The translations under genes and the position numbers were made by a program. Source: Gemmatimonadota bacterium (GTDB lineage: Bacteria; Latescibacterota; UBA2968; UBA8231). Taken from it: a DNA stretch of 40,031 bases. The notes beneath the pieces were generated by a model. It was not told the DNA's origin, searched no databases, and saw only the letters and a program-made list of their open reading frames with translations. The stretch is from contig VXOR01000054.1 in NCBI GenBank assembly GCA_009840005.1, positions 35,492 to 75,522 of the forward strand, written 5' to 3'. This document shows, in pieces, positions 1-8,040 of this stretch. The stretch's first letter is position 1, and every line of letters begins with the position of its first letter.

Positions 1-1
1 A

Positions 2-211
2 GGATCGTTTTCGCCCGACGGTTCCATGCTCGCCTCCGGCTCAAGCGATAACACCATAATTCTTTGGGAGGTCGAGAGTCGGAAGCGACTAACCACCCTC
101 AAAGGGCATACCGATTGGGTCCAATCCGTCTCGTTTTCACCCGACGGCACCATGCTCGCCTCCGGGGCTGAGGACGGTACCGTCCTGCTCTGGCGATCTT
201 TTGCTAAGTAG
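2..211 (+). CDS. WD40 repeat protein, C-terminal fragment
   Basis: This is the end of a gene that begins before the window; the frame is open from base 2 to the TAG at 209-211. It encodes almost two WD40 blades. Each shows the blade signature FSPDG.MLASG, an Asp, then a hydrophobic run ending in LW (ILLW/VLLW type), and between them GHTDWVQSVSFSPDG. WD40 blades build beta-propellers used as protein-binding platforms. The protein ends directly after the last blade (LLWRSFAK), so the propeller is C-terminal. What lies N-terminal (kinase, NTPase or only more blades) cannot be seen. The stop codon overlaps the ribosome-binding site of the next gene, so the two are probably co-transcribed. Confidence 0.9.
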   Translation, partial: GSFSPDGSMLASGSSDNTIILWEVESRKRLTTLKGHTDWVQSVSFSPDGTMLASGAEDGTVLLWRSFAK

Positions 212-220
212 GAGCGCACC

Positions 221-949
221 ATGACGGGAAAATTGCAGCACAAGACCGCGTTGATCACCGGGGCGGGCCGAGGTATTGGACAGGCCATCGCCGCGTGCTT
301 TGCCCGCGAGGGAGCACGAGTGGCCGTCGCCGATATAGACGCAAACACCGCCCGCGCCACAGCCGCTGAGATCGGCGCATTGGGATTGGAAATGGACGTG
401 TCGTCCAAAGCCTCCGTCCTCGCCGGCACGAGCCGCGTGCTCGACGAATTCGGCCAACTCGACATTCTCGTCAACAACGCCGGCTACCTCGTCTATACGA
501 CCTTTGAATCGTGCAGCGAAGAGAACTGGGACCGCATCGTCGATGTCAACATGAAAGGCCCCTTCCTCTGCGCCCAAGCGGTCATCCCCCACATGAAGGC
601 GCGCCGCCAAGGGGCCATCATCAACATGACTTCCCTAGCGGCCAAAACCGGTGGCCTAGCCGCTGGCCCCCCCTACGCAGCGGCCAAAGCCGGCGTCCTC
701 ACCCTAACCATTGGCTTAGCGCGTGCCCTAGCCCCCGACCAAATCCGCGTCAACGCCGTCGCTCCCGGCGTCATCGACACCGCCATGACCGCCGCCCCCG
801 AACACGATCAGCTCAAGGCCTCCATCCCCCTCGGCCGCTCCGGCCAGCCCGAAGACGTAGCCAACTGCGCGCTCTTTCTGGCTTCGGACGACGCGCGGCA
901 CATCACCGGCGAGACCATCGATGTCAACGGGGGGTTGTACATGGACTGA
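221..949 (+). CDS. SDR family NAD(P)-dependent oxidoreductase (FabG-like)
   Basis: A classical short-chain dehydrogenase/reductase of 242 residues, normal for the family. Visible landmarks are the nucleotide-binding TGAGRGIG near residue 13, NNAG in the middle, the catalytic Ser in INMTS, and the YxxxK pair in PYAAAKAG. The C-terminus has the usual substrate-lid region and the ending GETIDVNGG. Such enzymes reduce or oxidise carbonyl/hydroxyl groups with NAD(P)H. The substrate cannot be named: FabG, sugar dehydrogenases and glucose dehydrogenases share this pattern. An AGGAG site lies 6 bases before the ATG and overlaps the stop of the upstream WD40 gene. There are no fatty-acid synthesis neighbours, so a housekeeping FabG role is not supported. 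Confidence 0.9.
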   Translation: MTGKLQHKTALITGAGRGIGQAIAACFAREGARVAVADIDANTARATAAEIGALGLEMDVSSKASVLAGTSRVLDEFGQLDILVNNAGYLVYTTFESCSEENWDRIVDVNMKGPFLCAQAVIPHMKARRQGAIINMTSLAAKTGGLAAGPPYAAAKAGVLTLTIGLARALAPDQIRVNAVAPGVIDTAMTAAPEHDQLKASIPLGRSGQPEDVANCALFLASDDARHITGETIDVNGGLYMD

Positions 950-991
950 TCGCGGAGGTGCTACGCTGATCAGACTAAGGATTATCGTTGG

Positions 992-1019
992 GTAGGGGGC
1001 GGTTTGAAACCGCCCCTAC
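992..1019. repeat. GTAGGGGC-ended hairpin between SDR gene and trpA
   Basis: A nearly perfect inverted repeat with arms GTAGGGG-CGGTTT and AACCGCCCCTAC, a single bulged G and a tiny loop. It sits between two convergent genes, and its right arm contains the trpA stop codon (1016-1018). It may act as a two-way transcription end, but neither side has a T-run, so a repeat-element reading is as good. Similar GTAGGGGC ends flank the hairpins at 38440-38541. Confidence 0.7.
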
Positions 1020-1792
1020 GCGCGACCAGCGGCCAAGTCGCGTAATAAGGCGGCGTAGCCCGCCTCCCCTTCCCGTTCCCAGACCTCTAGCAGCACCGAT
1101 CCGACGATGCCGATTTCGGCTTGGCCCTGTAGCTGGCGCAAATCTTCCCCACTGCGCAGGCCAAAGCCGATTCCCAGCGGCAGGTCGGTCGCTTTGCGGC
1201 ACCGCGCAATAAACCGATAGAGTTCCTCTCCTAAGTCGGTCTGGCGGCCGGTTACGCCCTTGCGCGCCACTGCATAGACAAACCCTTTGGCTTGGGCACC
1301 AATCTGCTGCAGTCGCTGCTCGGTGTTGGTCGGAGTCATCAATAAAATCGGCGTTTGCTCACACTCCGCACCTGCTGCCCACAAATCGCCGTACTCTTCG
1401 ACCGGCAAATCGGGTAAGATAAAGCCACAGGCCCCACATGCGGCCAAGCGGCGGCAGAATGGGCCGTGCCCCAAGCGGAACGCCGTGTTGTAGTAGCCCA
1501 TCATCAAATGCGGAAAGGGAAAAGCCGCGGTTGCGCGCTGCATCAAGTCGAAGTATTCGTCGAGGGTAAGGCCGCTTTCGAGGGCTTGCTGATTAGCTCG
1601 CGCAAAGGTTGGCCCGTCGGCGATGGGCTCGCTAAAGGGCATCTGCAATTCGACCAAATCGACCTCGGCCTCGGCCATAATCTCCAGCATCCGCCAGTTG
1701 GCCTCCAGCGAGGGAAAACCAGCGATCAGATGCGTCATCAGCAGCACCTTGCGCTCGGCGAGCCGCTCTTCGATATAGGCTTGCAGATTCAC
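1016..1792 (-). CDS. trpA: Tryptophan synthase alpha subunit
   Basis: TrpA cleaves indole-3-glycerol phosphate to indole and glyceraldehyde-3-phosphate and channels indole to TrpB. The 258-residue length is typical. The active-site stretch ELQMPFSEPIADGP carries the catalytic Glu and Asp (usual form ELGIPFSDPxADGP, so slightly divergent), and GFVYAVARKGVTG is the phosphate-loop signature. Near the C-terminus GIGFGLRSGEDL replaces the common GFGI..PE motif. The ATG overlaps the last 4 bases of trpB, which indicates translational coupling and equal production of the two subunits. The stop codon lies inside the hairpin at 992-1019. It is the last gene of the qor-rpsA-trpB-trpA unit. Confidence 0.96.
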   Translation of the reverse strand: MNLQAYIEERLAERKVLLMTHLIAGFPSLEANWRMLEIMAEAEVDLVELQMPFSEPIADGPTFARANQQALESGLTLDEYFDLMQRATAAFPFPHLMMGYYNTAFRLGHGPFCRRLAACGACGFILPDLPVEEYGDLWAAGAECEQTPILLMTPTNTEQRLQQIGAQAKGFVYAVARKGVTGRQTDLGEELYRFIARCRKATDLPLGIGFGLRSGEDLRQLQGQAEIGIVGSVLLEVWEREGEAGYAALLRDLAAGRA

Positions 1793-3039
1793 GACCGAGC
1801 GGCCCTATCGGCGAGGAAGCGCTGCCAGTTTTCGTCCGCAAGTGCGTCGGCGATCGTGAAAATGTCCTTGTCGCCGCGGCCCGACAGGCCAATCAGCACC
1901 ACTTGGTCGGGTGTCATTGCGCCCACCTCGCGCAGGGCACCGGCCAAGGCATGGGTACTTTCGAGCGCGCCGATAATCCCCTCGCTGCGCATCATTCGCT
2001 TGAGAGCTGCGATCACTTCTTGGTCGGTCGCAGCTTCAATGCGCACCCGGCCTATCTCGGCCAAGTGGGCGAGGATCGGACTGACGCCGATGTAGTCCAG
2101 CCCCGCCGCCACCGAGTGCGTGTGCCGCATTTGACCTTCGGCATCCTGAAAGAAGAAGGTTTTGTAGCCCTGAGCGACCCCAGGTGTGCCGACGAGGCCG
2201 GCCAAGCGAGAGGCATGATCGCCTGTCTCCAGCCCCCGGCCTCCAGCCTCGACCCCGACCAATTCGACGGTCGCGTCGTCGAGAAACCCCAAGAATAGAC
2301 CCGTGGCGTTGGACCCCCCGCCGACGCAGGCGTACACCCGATCGGGCAGACACCCCACTGAGTCCAGCAACTGCTGGCGGCTCTCCTCGCCGATAATCCG
2401 CTGGAAATAGGCGACGATTTGCGGAAAGGGATGCGGGCCGCACGCCGTGCCGAGCACATAGTGCGTGTCGGCCATGGAATAGGCCCAATCGCGGAGGCTC
2501 TCGTTGATGGCATCCTTGAGCGTGGCCGAGCCATCGGTTACGGGCACCACCTCGGCACCGAGTTGCTCCATCCAGAACACGTTGGGCCGCTGGCGCTCCA
2601 CATCGACGGCCCCCATGTAGATGGTGCATTCCAGCCCCAAACGGGCGGCCATCGTCGCCGTGGCCACGCCGTGCTGGCCGGCCCCGGTCTCGGCGATGAC
2701 CCGACTTTTGCCCATGCGGCGCACCAACAAGCCTTGGCCCATCACGTTGTTGACCTTGTGGGCACCCGTGTGGTTGAGGTCCTCGCGCTTGAGCAAGATC
2801 CGCGCCCCGCCGACCTCGCGGGAGAGGTTTTCGAGCAAGGTAATTGGGGTCGGTCGGCAGGAATACGTCCGCATCACCTGCTCAAACTCCGCCCAAAAGG
2901 AAGGATCGCGGCGCGCGTCCGCAAAAACTTGAGTCAGTTCGTCGAGGGTCGTGCGGAGGATTTCGGGGACAAAGGCTCCACCGTACTCGCCGTAGTACCC
3001 GGCGCGCGGGTGGTTGAAAATGGCGTCTGTCAGCCCCAT
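1789..3039 (-). CDS. trpB: Tryptophan synthase beta subunit
   Basis: TrpB is the PLP enzyme that joins indole and L-serine to give tryptophan. The PLP lysine lies in HTGAHKVNN; other family blocks are AETGAGQHGVA, YMGAVDVERQ, GPHPFP, the phosphate-binding CVGGGSNA, ESTHALA and LSGRGDKD. The 416-residue length is slightly long because of a short C-terminal tail after DIFTIADAL. The motifs match the TrpB1 type that pairs with TrpA. The ATG starts one base after the rpsA stop codon, and the 3' end overlaps trpA by 4 bases, so it is tightly coupled on both sides. No other trp genes are in the window. Confidence 0.97.
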   Translation of the reverse strand: MGLTDAIFNHPRAGYYGEYGGAFVPEILRTTLDELTQVFADARRDPSFWAEFEQVMRTYSCRPTPITLLENLSREVGGARILLKREDLNHTGAHKVNNVMGQGLLVRRMGKSRVIAETGAGQHGVATATMAARLGLECTIYMGAVDVERQRPNVFWMEQLGAEVVPVTDGSATLKDAINESLRDWAYSMADTHYVLGTACGPHPFPQIVAYFQRIIGEESRQQLLDSVGCLPDRVYACVGGGSNATGLFLGFLDDATVELVGVEAGGRGLETGDHASRLAGLVGTPGVAQGYKTFFFQDAEGQMRHTHSVAAGLDYIGVSPILAHLAEIGRVRIEAATDQEVIAALKRMMRSEGIIGALESTHALAGALREVGAMTPDQVVLIGLSGRGDKDIFTIADALADENWQRFLADRAARS

Positions 3040-3040
3040 C

Positions 3041-4285
3041 TCAATCAGTTAGATTGGCGCGCCGGAGCGCGTCGAGCATGGCGCTGCTGCCCTGCTCGGC
3101 TTCCTGCTCCTGCTGCTGGCGCTGGCGGAACTCGGCGAGATGGGCTTCGGATTCGAGGGCATCGACTTGGTTGATCGACAGGCGCAAGCGCTGGCGGCGG
3201 GTATCCACTTCGAGCACCACCACCTTGACCTCTTCCTCGAGTGAGAGCACTTCGTGCGGATGGCTGATGCGGCGGTCGGCAATCTCCGAGACATGCACCA
3301 GCCCGCGCACGCCTTCGGCCAACTCGACAAACGCGCCAAAATCCTCCAGCCCATCGACCTTGCCGGTGACGACCGTGCCGACTGCAAACTGCTCTTTGAT
3401 CTCTTGCCAAGGGTCCTTTTCCAGCGCCTTGATCGACAGCGATATCCGCTCCTTGCGCCGCTGGCCCAAATCTTTGGTGCGCAAGACCGCGACTTGGACC
3501 TGCTGCCCCACCTCGAGGGCTTCTTGGGGATGGCCGACGCGCCGATGGCTGATCTCCGAGACATGCACCAAACCCTCCACCCCGGAACCTAAATCGACAA
3601 ATGCCCCAAAAGACTCCAGCCGCGTTACCTTGCCCGCCAGCTGCGCGCCTTTCTTTAGCTGGCTACGCACCGCGCCGGCGGCCTTGTCCTGCTCGGCTTC
3701 GAGCAAGGCCCGACGCGACAGGACAATGACGCGGCCCTGGTGCCGGAACTCGATAATTTTAAAAGTCAAGGTCTGTCCGCGGTACTCCTCGGCGTTTTCC
3801 ACGTACTGGGTATCAACGTGTGAGATCGGGCAAAAACCGCGTACATCGCCCTCAATAGTCACGCCCAGTCCCCCCTTGTTGACCGCGTCAACTCGGCCTT
3901 CGACGGGCAATCCGGCCTTGTACGCTTGGTAGAGCAAGTCGGCCTGGACATCTTGGCGACTCAAGCCGCGACTGAGCAGGATTTCGTCCCCAGTAGCCAC
4001 GACAAACGCCGCAATCGGGTCGCCGACCTTGTAGCGCATTCCCCCATCGGGGCCTTTGAGCTCGCTGGTGCGGATTATGGCCTCGTCCCGACTGCCGTAC
4101 TCAACAAAGCTGTTCTCATCCTCGACTTTGACGATCACGCCGCTGACCTCGTCGCCGACTGCAACCTCACTAGTGGTCGGAGCCGGTGGTGCTCCTTCGG
4201 CATCGAGCATCTGAGCAAAATCTTCGCCTTGTTCGGCGCGGTCTGCGGCCGGGGTGAGTTCGTCCTTGGAATCTGCCTCTGTCAT
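3041..4285 (-). CDS. rpsA: 30S ribosomal protein S1 (four S1 domains)
   Basis: Four S1 RNA-binding domains can be read, at about residues 45-110, 125-197, 212-285 and 300-370. The last two are the most typical, with FGAFV(D/E)L and GLVHVSEI blocks. S1 helps mRNA bind to the 30S subunit. Enterobacterial S1 has six domains and about 557 residues; this 414-residue form resembles the shorter versions of other phyla. The acidic N-terminus replaces the ribosome-anchoring domains. I chose ATG at 4285 because AAGGAG lies 7 bases upstream; a GTG one codon earlier (4288) would be too close. It follows qor by 20 bases and ends one base before trpB. Why S1 is joined to trpBA is unclear. Confidence 0.92.
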   Translation of the reverse strand: MTEADSKDELTPAADRAEQGEDFAQMLDAEGAPPAPTTSEVAVGDEVSGVIVKVEDENSFVEYGSRDEAIIRTSELKGPDGGMRYKVGDPIAAFVVATGDEILLSRGLSRQDVQADLLYQAYKAGLPVEGRVDAVNKGGLGVTIEGDVRGFCPISHVDTQYVENAEEYRGQTLTFKIIEFRHQGRVIVLSRRALLEAEQDKAAGAVRSQLKKGAQLAGKVTRLESFGAFVDLGSGVEGLVHVSEISHRRVGHPQEALEVGQQVQVAVLRTKDLGQRRKERISLSIKALEKDPWQEIKEQFAVGTVVTGKVDGLEDFGAFVELAEGVRGLVHVSEIADRRISHPHEVLSLEEEVKVVVLEVDTRRQRLRLSINQVDALESEAHLAEFRQRQQQEQEAEQGSSAMLDALRRANLTD

Positions 4286-4305
4286 CACCTATCTCCTTGG
4301 CTACT

Positions 4306-5277
4306 TCACTCTGGTATGAGAACGACCTTGCCGGTCGTCTTGCGCCCCTGTAAGGCGCGGTGCGCTTCGGCCGCGTCCGACAGGGCAAACTGCTCGCTGA
4401 TACGCAGGGCCAATTCGCCACTGGCGATCCATTCCAATACTGAGCCAGCGCGTTCCAATAGCGCCTCGCGGGTCTGGGTGTAGTGCATCATAGTTGGCCG
4501 CGTCAAAAAGAGCGACCCCTTGGTGCTGAGGATGCCGGGATCAAAGGGCGGGACCGGGCCGCTCGACTGCCCGAACAACACCAAGTAACCTAGGGGCCTG
4601 AGCACGTTCAAGCTCTTGTCAAAGGTCGCCTGACCCACGGAATCGTACACTACATCGACTCCGCGTCCGTCGGTAAGTGCCATGACGTCCTGTTCAAAGT
4701 CGCACTCAGTATAGCGAATGACCTCATCGGCTCCGGCTCCCCGCGCGAGCTGTTCCTTTTCCTCGGTCGAGACCGTGGTCAACACCCGCGCCCCACACCG
4801 CTTGGCCATCTGAATCAAGAGCAGCCCCACGCCGCCAGCACCAGCGTGGATCAAAGCCGTGTCTTCGCGGCCCAGCCGATAGGACCCATGCGCCAGATAA
4901 TGCGCCGTCATGCCTTGGAGCAACGCAGCGGCCCCCTCCTGATAGGAAGCTGAATCAGGCAAAGGCACCAAGCGGTCAGTGGGCACAGCCGCTTCTTCGG
5001 CATACGACCCCATCACTCCGGCATAGGCCACGCGGTCACCCACCCGTATGCCCTCCACGCCTTGGCCGAGGCGCGCGACAACTCCGGCGGCTTCCATGCC
5101 GGGGATGCAGGGCAAATCGACTGGGTACAGCCCTTCGCGGTGATAGGTGTCGATATAATTCAAGCCTATGGCTTTGATTGCTACGACGGCCTCGCCCGGC
5201 TCGGGTGTGAGCATGGGCACATCCTCATAGGTGAGGACTTCAGGGCCGCCGCACTGGCGGAAACGCACTGCTTTCAT
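4306..5277 (-). CDS. qor: NADPH:quinone reductase-like oxidoreductase
   Basis: A zinc-free medium-chain dehydrogenase/reductase of the Qor type (323 residues, family about 325). The N-terminal GroES-like half reads GGPEVL, then GLNYIDTYHREGLYP and GMEAAGVV.LG.GV..GDRVAY. The Rossmann half has HAGAGGVGLLLIQMAK near residue 145 and DVVYDSVG near 215. These enzymes transfer hydride from NADPH to quinones or other unsaturated carbonyls in the cytosol. It is the first gene of a minus-strand unit leading into rpsA and trpBA. The 160-base spacer to the divergent lysC gene (5278-5437) is A+T-rich and must hold both promoters; I could not pick convincing -35/-10 boxes there. Confidence 0.9.
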   Translation of the reverse strand: MKAVRFRQCGGPEVLTYEDVPMLTPEPGEAVVAIKAIGLNYIDTYHREGLYPVDLPCIPGMEAAGVVARLGQGVEGIRVGDRVAYAGVMGSYAEEAAVPTDRLVPLPDSASYQEGAAALLQGMTAHYLAHGSYRLGREDTALIHAGAGGVGLLLIQMAKRCGARVLTTVSTEEKEQLARGAGADEVIRYTECDFEQDVMALTDGRGVDVVYDSVGQATFDKSLNVLRPLGYLVLFGQSSGPVPPFDPGILSTKGSLFLTRPTMMHYTQTREALLERAGSVLEWIASGELALRISEQFALSDAAEAHRALQGRKTTGKVVLIPE

Positions 5278-5437
5278 CGTGGACCTTTGCGTGGGATCGA
5301 GGCCGCTGGCGCGGCAGAAATTTTACCATTCAATAGCAAACTTTTTAAAATAACCATAAAATCTTTTTGAGACAAATTTGAAAAACGGCGATCCGGGCAT
5401 TTTTTTTGAGGTAAACCTGTATTCGCAAAGGAATCCA

Positions 5438-6790
5438 ATGAAAGTAGCTAAATTCGGCGGCACGTCCCTCGCGTCAGCCGAGCAAATAGAGAGAATTTGC
5501 GCCATTGTCACCGCTGATCCAGCGCGCCGGCTCGTGGTGGTTTCGGCTCCGGGCAAGCGCGACCGGGAAGACACCAAAGTAACCGACCTCCTCATCGAGG
5601 TAGTCCGCGCCCAGCTAACCAACCAAGATGGCCGCACTGCGTTGGCGCACGTCATCGACCGCTACGCCGCCATCATCGCCGACCTCGGCTTGCCGGACAC
5701 CGCGCTCGCGCCCATTGTCGCCGACTTTGAGCGGCGACTGGCCATGAGCACCAGCGACGAAGCGCTCTACGCAGACGCCATAAAGGCCGGCGGCGAAGAC
5801 AACTGCGCCCGCCTCGTCGCCGAGTACCTGCGCCACAGCGGAGCCGAAGCCCACTATCTCGACCCAGGCGAGGGCGGCTTAATTCTCTCGGAAGAGCCGG
5901 GCAACGCCCGCGTCTTGCAGGCGTCCTACGGCAAACTGCGCCAGCTCAAAGACCGCCCGGGCATCACCATTTTCCCCGGTTTTTTCGGCTATTCACCCAC
6001 CGGCCGCGTCGTCACCTTCTCGCGCGGCGGCTCGGACATAACTGGCGCAATCCTCGCCGCGGCCGTCGATGCGAGCGTGTACGAAAACTTCACGGATGTC
6101 GATTCGGTCTTTGTGGCCAATCCCGCGCTGGTCGAAAACCCAGTCGCCGTCGCCGAGATTACCTACCGCGAGATGCGCGAGCTTTCCTACGCGGGATTTT
6201 CCGTGTTTCACGACGAGGCCCTCGAACCCGTATTCCACGCCGGGATTCCGGTCGTCGTCAAAAACACCAATAATCCGCAGGCACCCGGCACCCGCATCGT
6301 CCCAGCGCGCGCGATCGGCAACCACCCAGTCGTCGGCATCGCCGCCACCGACGGGTTCTGCAGCATCTACATCAGCAAGTACCTGATGAACCGCGAAGTG
6401 GGCTTTGGCCGCCGCTTGCTGGCCATTTTTGAAGACGAGGGAATCTCCTTTGAGCACACGCCTTCGGGCATTGACAACATGTCGGTGATCGTGCGCGAGT
6501 CGTATTTCAACCACGCGGCCGAAGAGCGGGTCCTGCGCCGGATTCGCACCGAGCTAGAAGTAGATGAACTGTCGGTCGCCCGCGGCCTCGCCTTGGTGAT
6601 GGTCGTCGGCGAGGGCATGCACCACACCATTGGCTTGGCGGCTCGTGCCTGCCGTGCCTTTTCCCGCGCCAGCGTCAACATAGAGATGATCAATCAGGGG
6701 TCGAGCGAGGTCAGCATGATGTTCGGGATCGCGGCTGCGGACATTCCCGCGGCCGTGCGCTCGCTCTACGGAGAATTCTTTGGCGATTAA
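5438..6790 (+). CDS. lysC: Aspartate kinase
   Basis: Phosphorylates L-aspartate, the first step towards lysine, threonine, methionine and diaminopimelate. The kinase domain opens with KVAKFGGTSLAS, and has SRGGSDITGA, the YENFTDVDSV block and YREMRELSYAGFSVFHDEA. Two ACT domains follow from about residue 315, suggesting feedback control by an amino acid. The protein has 450 residues from the chosen start. The frame stays open 60 bases further upstream, but ATG 5438 is preceded by AAAGGA and starts exactly at the conserved MKVAKFGGTS, so I prefer it. It is a single gene, not fused to homoserine dehydrogenase. It converges on the next gene with 5 bases between the stop codons. Confidence 0.95.
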   Translation: MKVAKFGGTSLASAEQIERICAIVTADPARRLVVVSAPGKRDREDTKVTDLLIEVVRAQLTNQDGRTALAHVIDRYAAIIADLGLPDTALAPIVADFERRLAMSTSDEALYADAIKAGGEDNCARLVAEYLRHSGAEAHYLDPGEGGLILSEEPGNARVLQASYGKLRQLKDRPGITIFPGFFGYSPTGRVVTFSRGGSDITGAILAAAVDASVYENFTDVDSVFVANPALVENPVAVAEITYREMRELSYAGFSVFHDEALEPVFHAGIPVVVKNTNNPQAPGTRIVPARAIGNHPVVGIAATDGFCSIYISKYLMNREVGFGRRLLAIFEDEGISFEHTPSGIDNMSVIVRESYFNHAAEERVLRRIRTELEVDELSVARGLALVMVVGEGMHHTIGLAARACRAFSRASVNIEMINQGSSEVSMMFGIAAADIPAAVRSLYGEFFGD

Positions 6791-6795
6791 TTGGG

Positions 6796-8013
6796 CTACG
6801 CCGCCCAAATCACTAACCGCAACTCACTGTCGTCAATCAGGCTGTACTCGGGGAGACGACCCGCAAGCTGCTGGCACTCCTCTCGGATGATCGGCACCCC
6901 ATCGCCGCGTCGGTCCATCAAGTGCGTCCGTCCAAGACCAGCCGGTGCGGGACAACGCGCCAACAAAGACACGATAAGCTCATTGCGATTGGCTTGCCGC
7001 AGATGCAGACTGTCCGGCGAGAGCGTATTCGCCAAGGCACCGGGGACGTATAGCTCAAGCCGGTCTCCGAACATGTGCAGACGCACCCGCGACCCCCCCA
7101 TCGAATAGTCCCGATGCGCCACGGCGTTGACGAGTGCCTCAAATACGGCCCGCTCGCTGAACTGCGGCTGATCGACCCGGGCCGTTACTTTGGTCGCTCG
7201 TACCAGCATGTTCCGCCGCACGAAGTGCAAGGCCTCCGCAACCTGCTCGTCGAGCGGCCCTTCAATATCGCGGGCGTCGGTCTGATAGTTGACATCCGTC
7301 CGCTCCCCTGCATAGCTGACGGCTTGTATGTATGCGTGGGGCATCCATTGTTGCGGCTCCTGCGTACATAGCAGAACGCCAGCGAGTGTGAGACGGACGA
7401 CATCTTCCTCATCGGCAGCGACAATGCGGAGTTTGTGCAAAGTGTCCTCGGTCAGCTCGGCGGCTTCGCGGAGAAACCGGCGCGTCAGTTCCTCGTCGAG
7501 GTGCTCTGGCGAGGTGCGGGGAACAATCGATTCGTCGAAGCGGATCACGCGGCTCTGGCTGCGCTCTTGAAAGAGCCGCGCCAAAAACTCGGCAGCCATT
7601 TCGCGTTTTGAGCTGCCTATCCTACGGAAGTAGCCGCCCGGACTCTTGTGGACGAACAGGCTGCGGGCAATGTCGATGCAAATGACCGGAACGGATGTTC
7701 CAGCGGCATCCGGCAATTCGAGCTTGCGGATGTCAACGCTGAGCGCTGGGTTCACCGAGTCATTGCAGATTTCGCGCACCCAACCCTCGACTGCATCCAA
7801 GCCCTCTAAAGGGATACCCAAGACTTCGCGGGTCGCGTCGTCCACTCCCAAGATGAGGGTTCCGCCTCGGCTGTTGGCAAAGGCGGCAAGTTCATCGGCG
7901 AACTCGTTTCGATGCGGACGGGTGACGCGGTCGCCGGACAGCACGACGCGCTTGAGTTCCAACGTCGAGTCCTCGCCGAGGCGGATGCGACGGGATAGGT
8001 CAGCAACAGTCAT
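6796..8013 (-). CDS. AlbA_2 / RecG-like putative transcriptional regulator
   Basis: A 405-residue protein of the family often labelled 'ATP-dependent DNA helicase RecG-like' but lacking helicase motifs. Residues about 12-135 match the AlbA_2 (Schlafen-type) domain: EDSTLELKR, then FADELAAFANSRGGTLILGVDD. Around residues 285-345 there is a degenerate GHKL-type ATPase-like segment with ALVNAVAHRDYS, RLELYVPG and NRNELIVSLL. Family members are thought to be DNA-binding regulators, and some sit near defence genes; the role here is unknown. It lies 27 bases after the class V aminotransferase gene on the same strand, so they may be co-transcribed. Upstream only a weak purine-rich stretch serves as ribosome-binding site. 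Confidence 0.82.
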   Translation of the reverse strand: MTVADLSRRIRLGEDSTLELKRVVLSGDRVTRPHRNEFADELAAFANSRGGTLILGVDDATREVLGIPLEGLDAVEGWVREICNDSVNPALSVDIRKLELPDAAGTSVPVICIDIARSLFVHKSPGGYFRRIGSSKREMAAEFLARLFQERSQSRVIRFDESIVPRTSPEHLDEELTRRFLREAAELTEDTLHKLRIVAADEEDVVRLTLAGVLLCTQEPQQWMPHAYIQAVSYAGERTDVNYQTDARDIEGPLDEQVAEALHFVRRNMLVRATKVTARVDQPQFSERAVFEALVNAVAHRDYSMGGSRVRLHMFGDRLELYVPGALANTLSPDSLHLRQANRNELIVSLLARCPAPAGLGRTHLMDRRGDGVPIIREECQQLAGRLPEYSLIDDSELRLVIWAA

Positions 8014-8040
8014 CGGTTTCGTTTCTCTTTTTCCAGTCCC

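Noticed and set aside
2419..3174. 251-codon open frame opposite trpB and rpsA
   Set aside because: Spans the boundary of two well-supported genes on the other strand and has no recognisable motif, so it is a shadow.
6791..6808. TTGGGC/GCCCAA hairpin between lysC and the AlbA_2 gene as terminator
   Set aside because: Stem of six pairs, no T-run on either side, and most of it lies within the coding end of the AlbA_2 gene.
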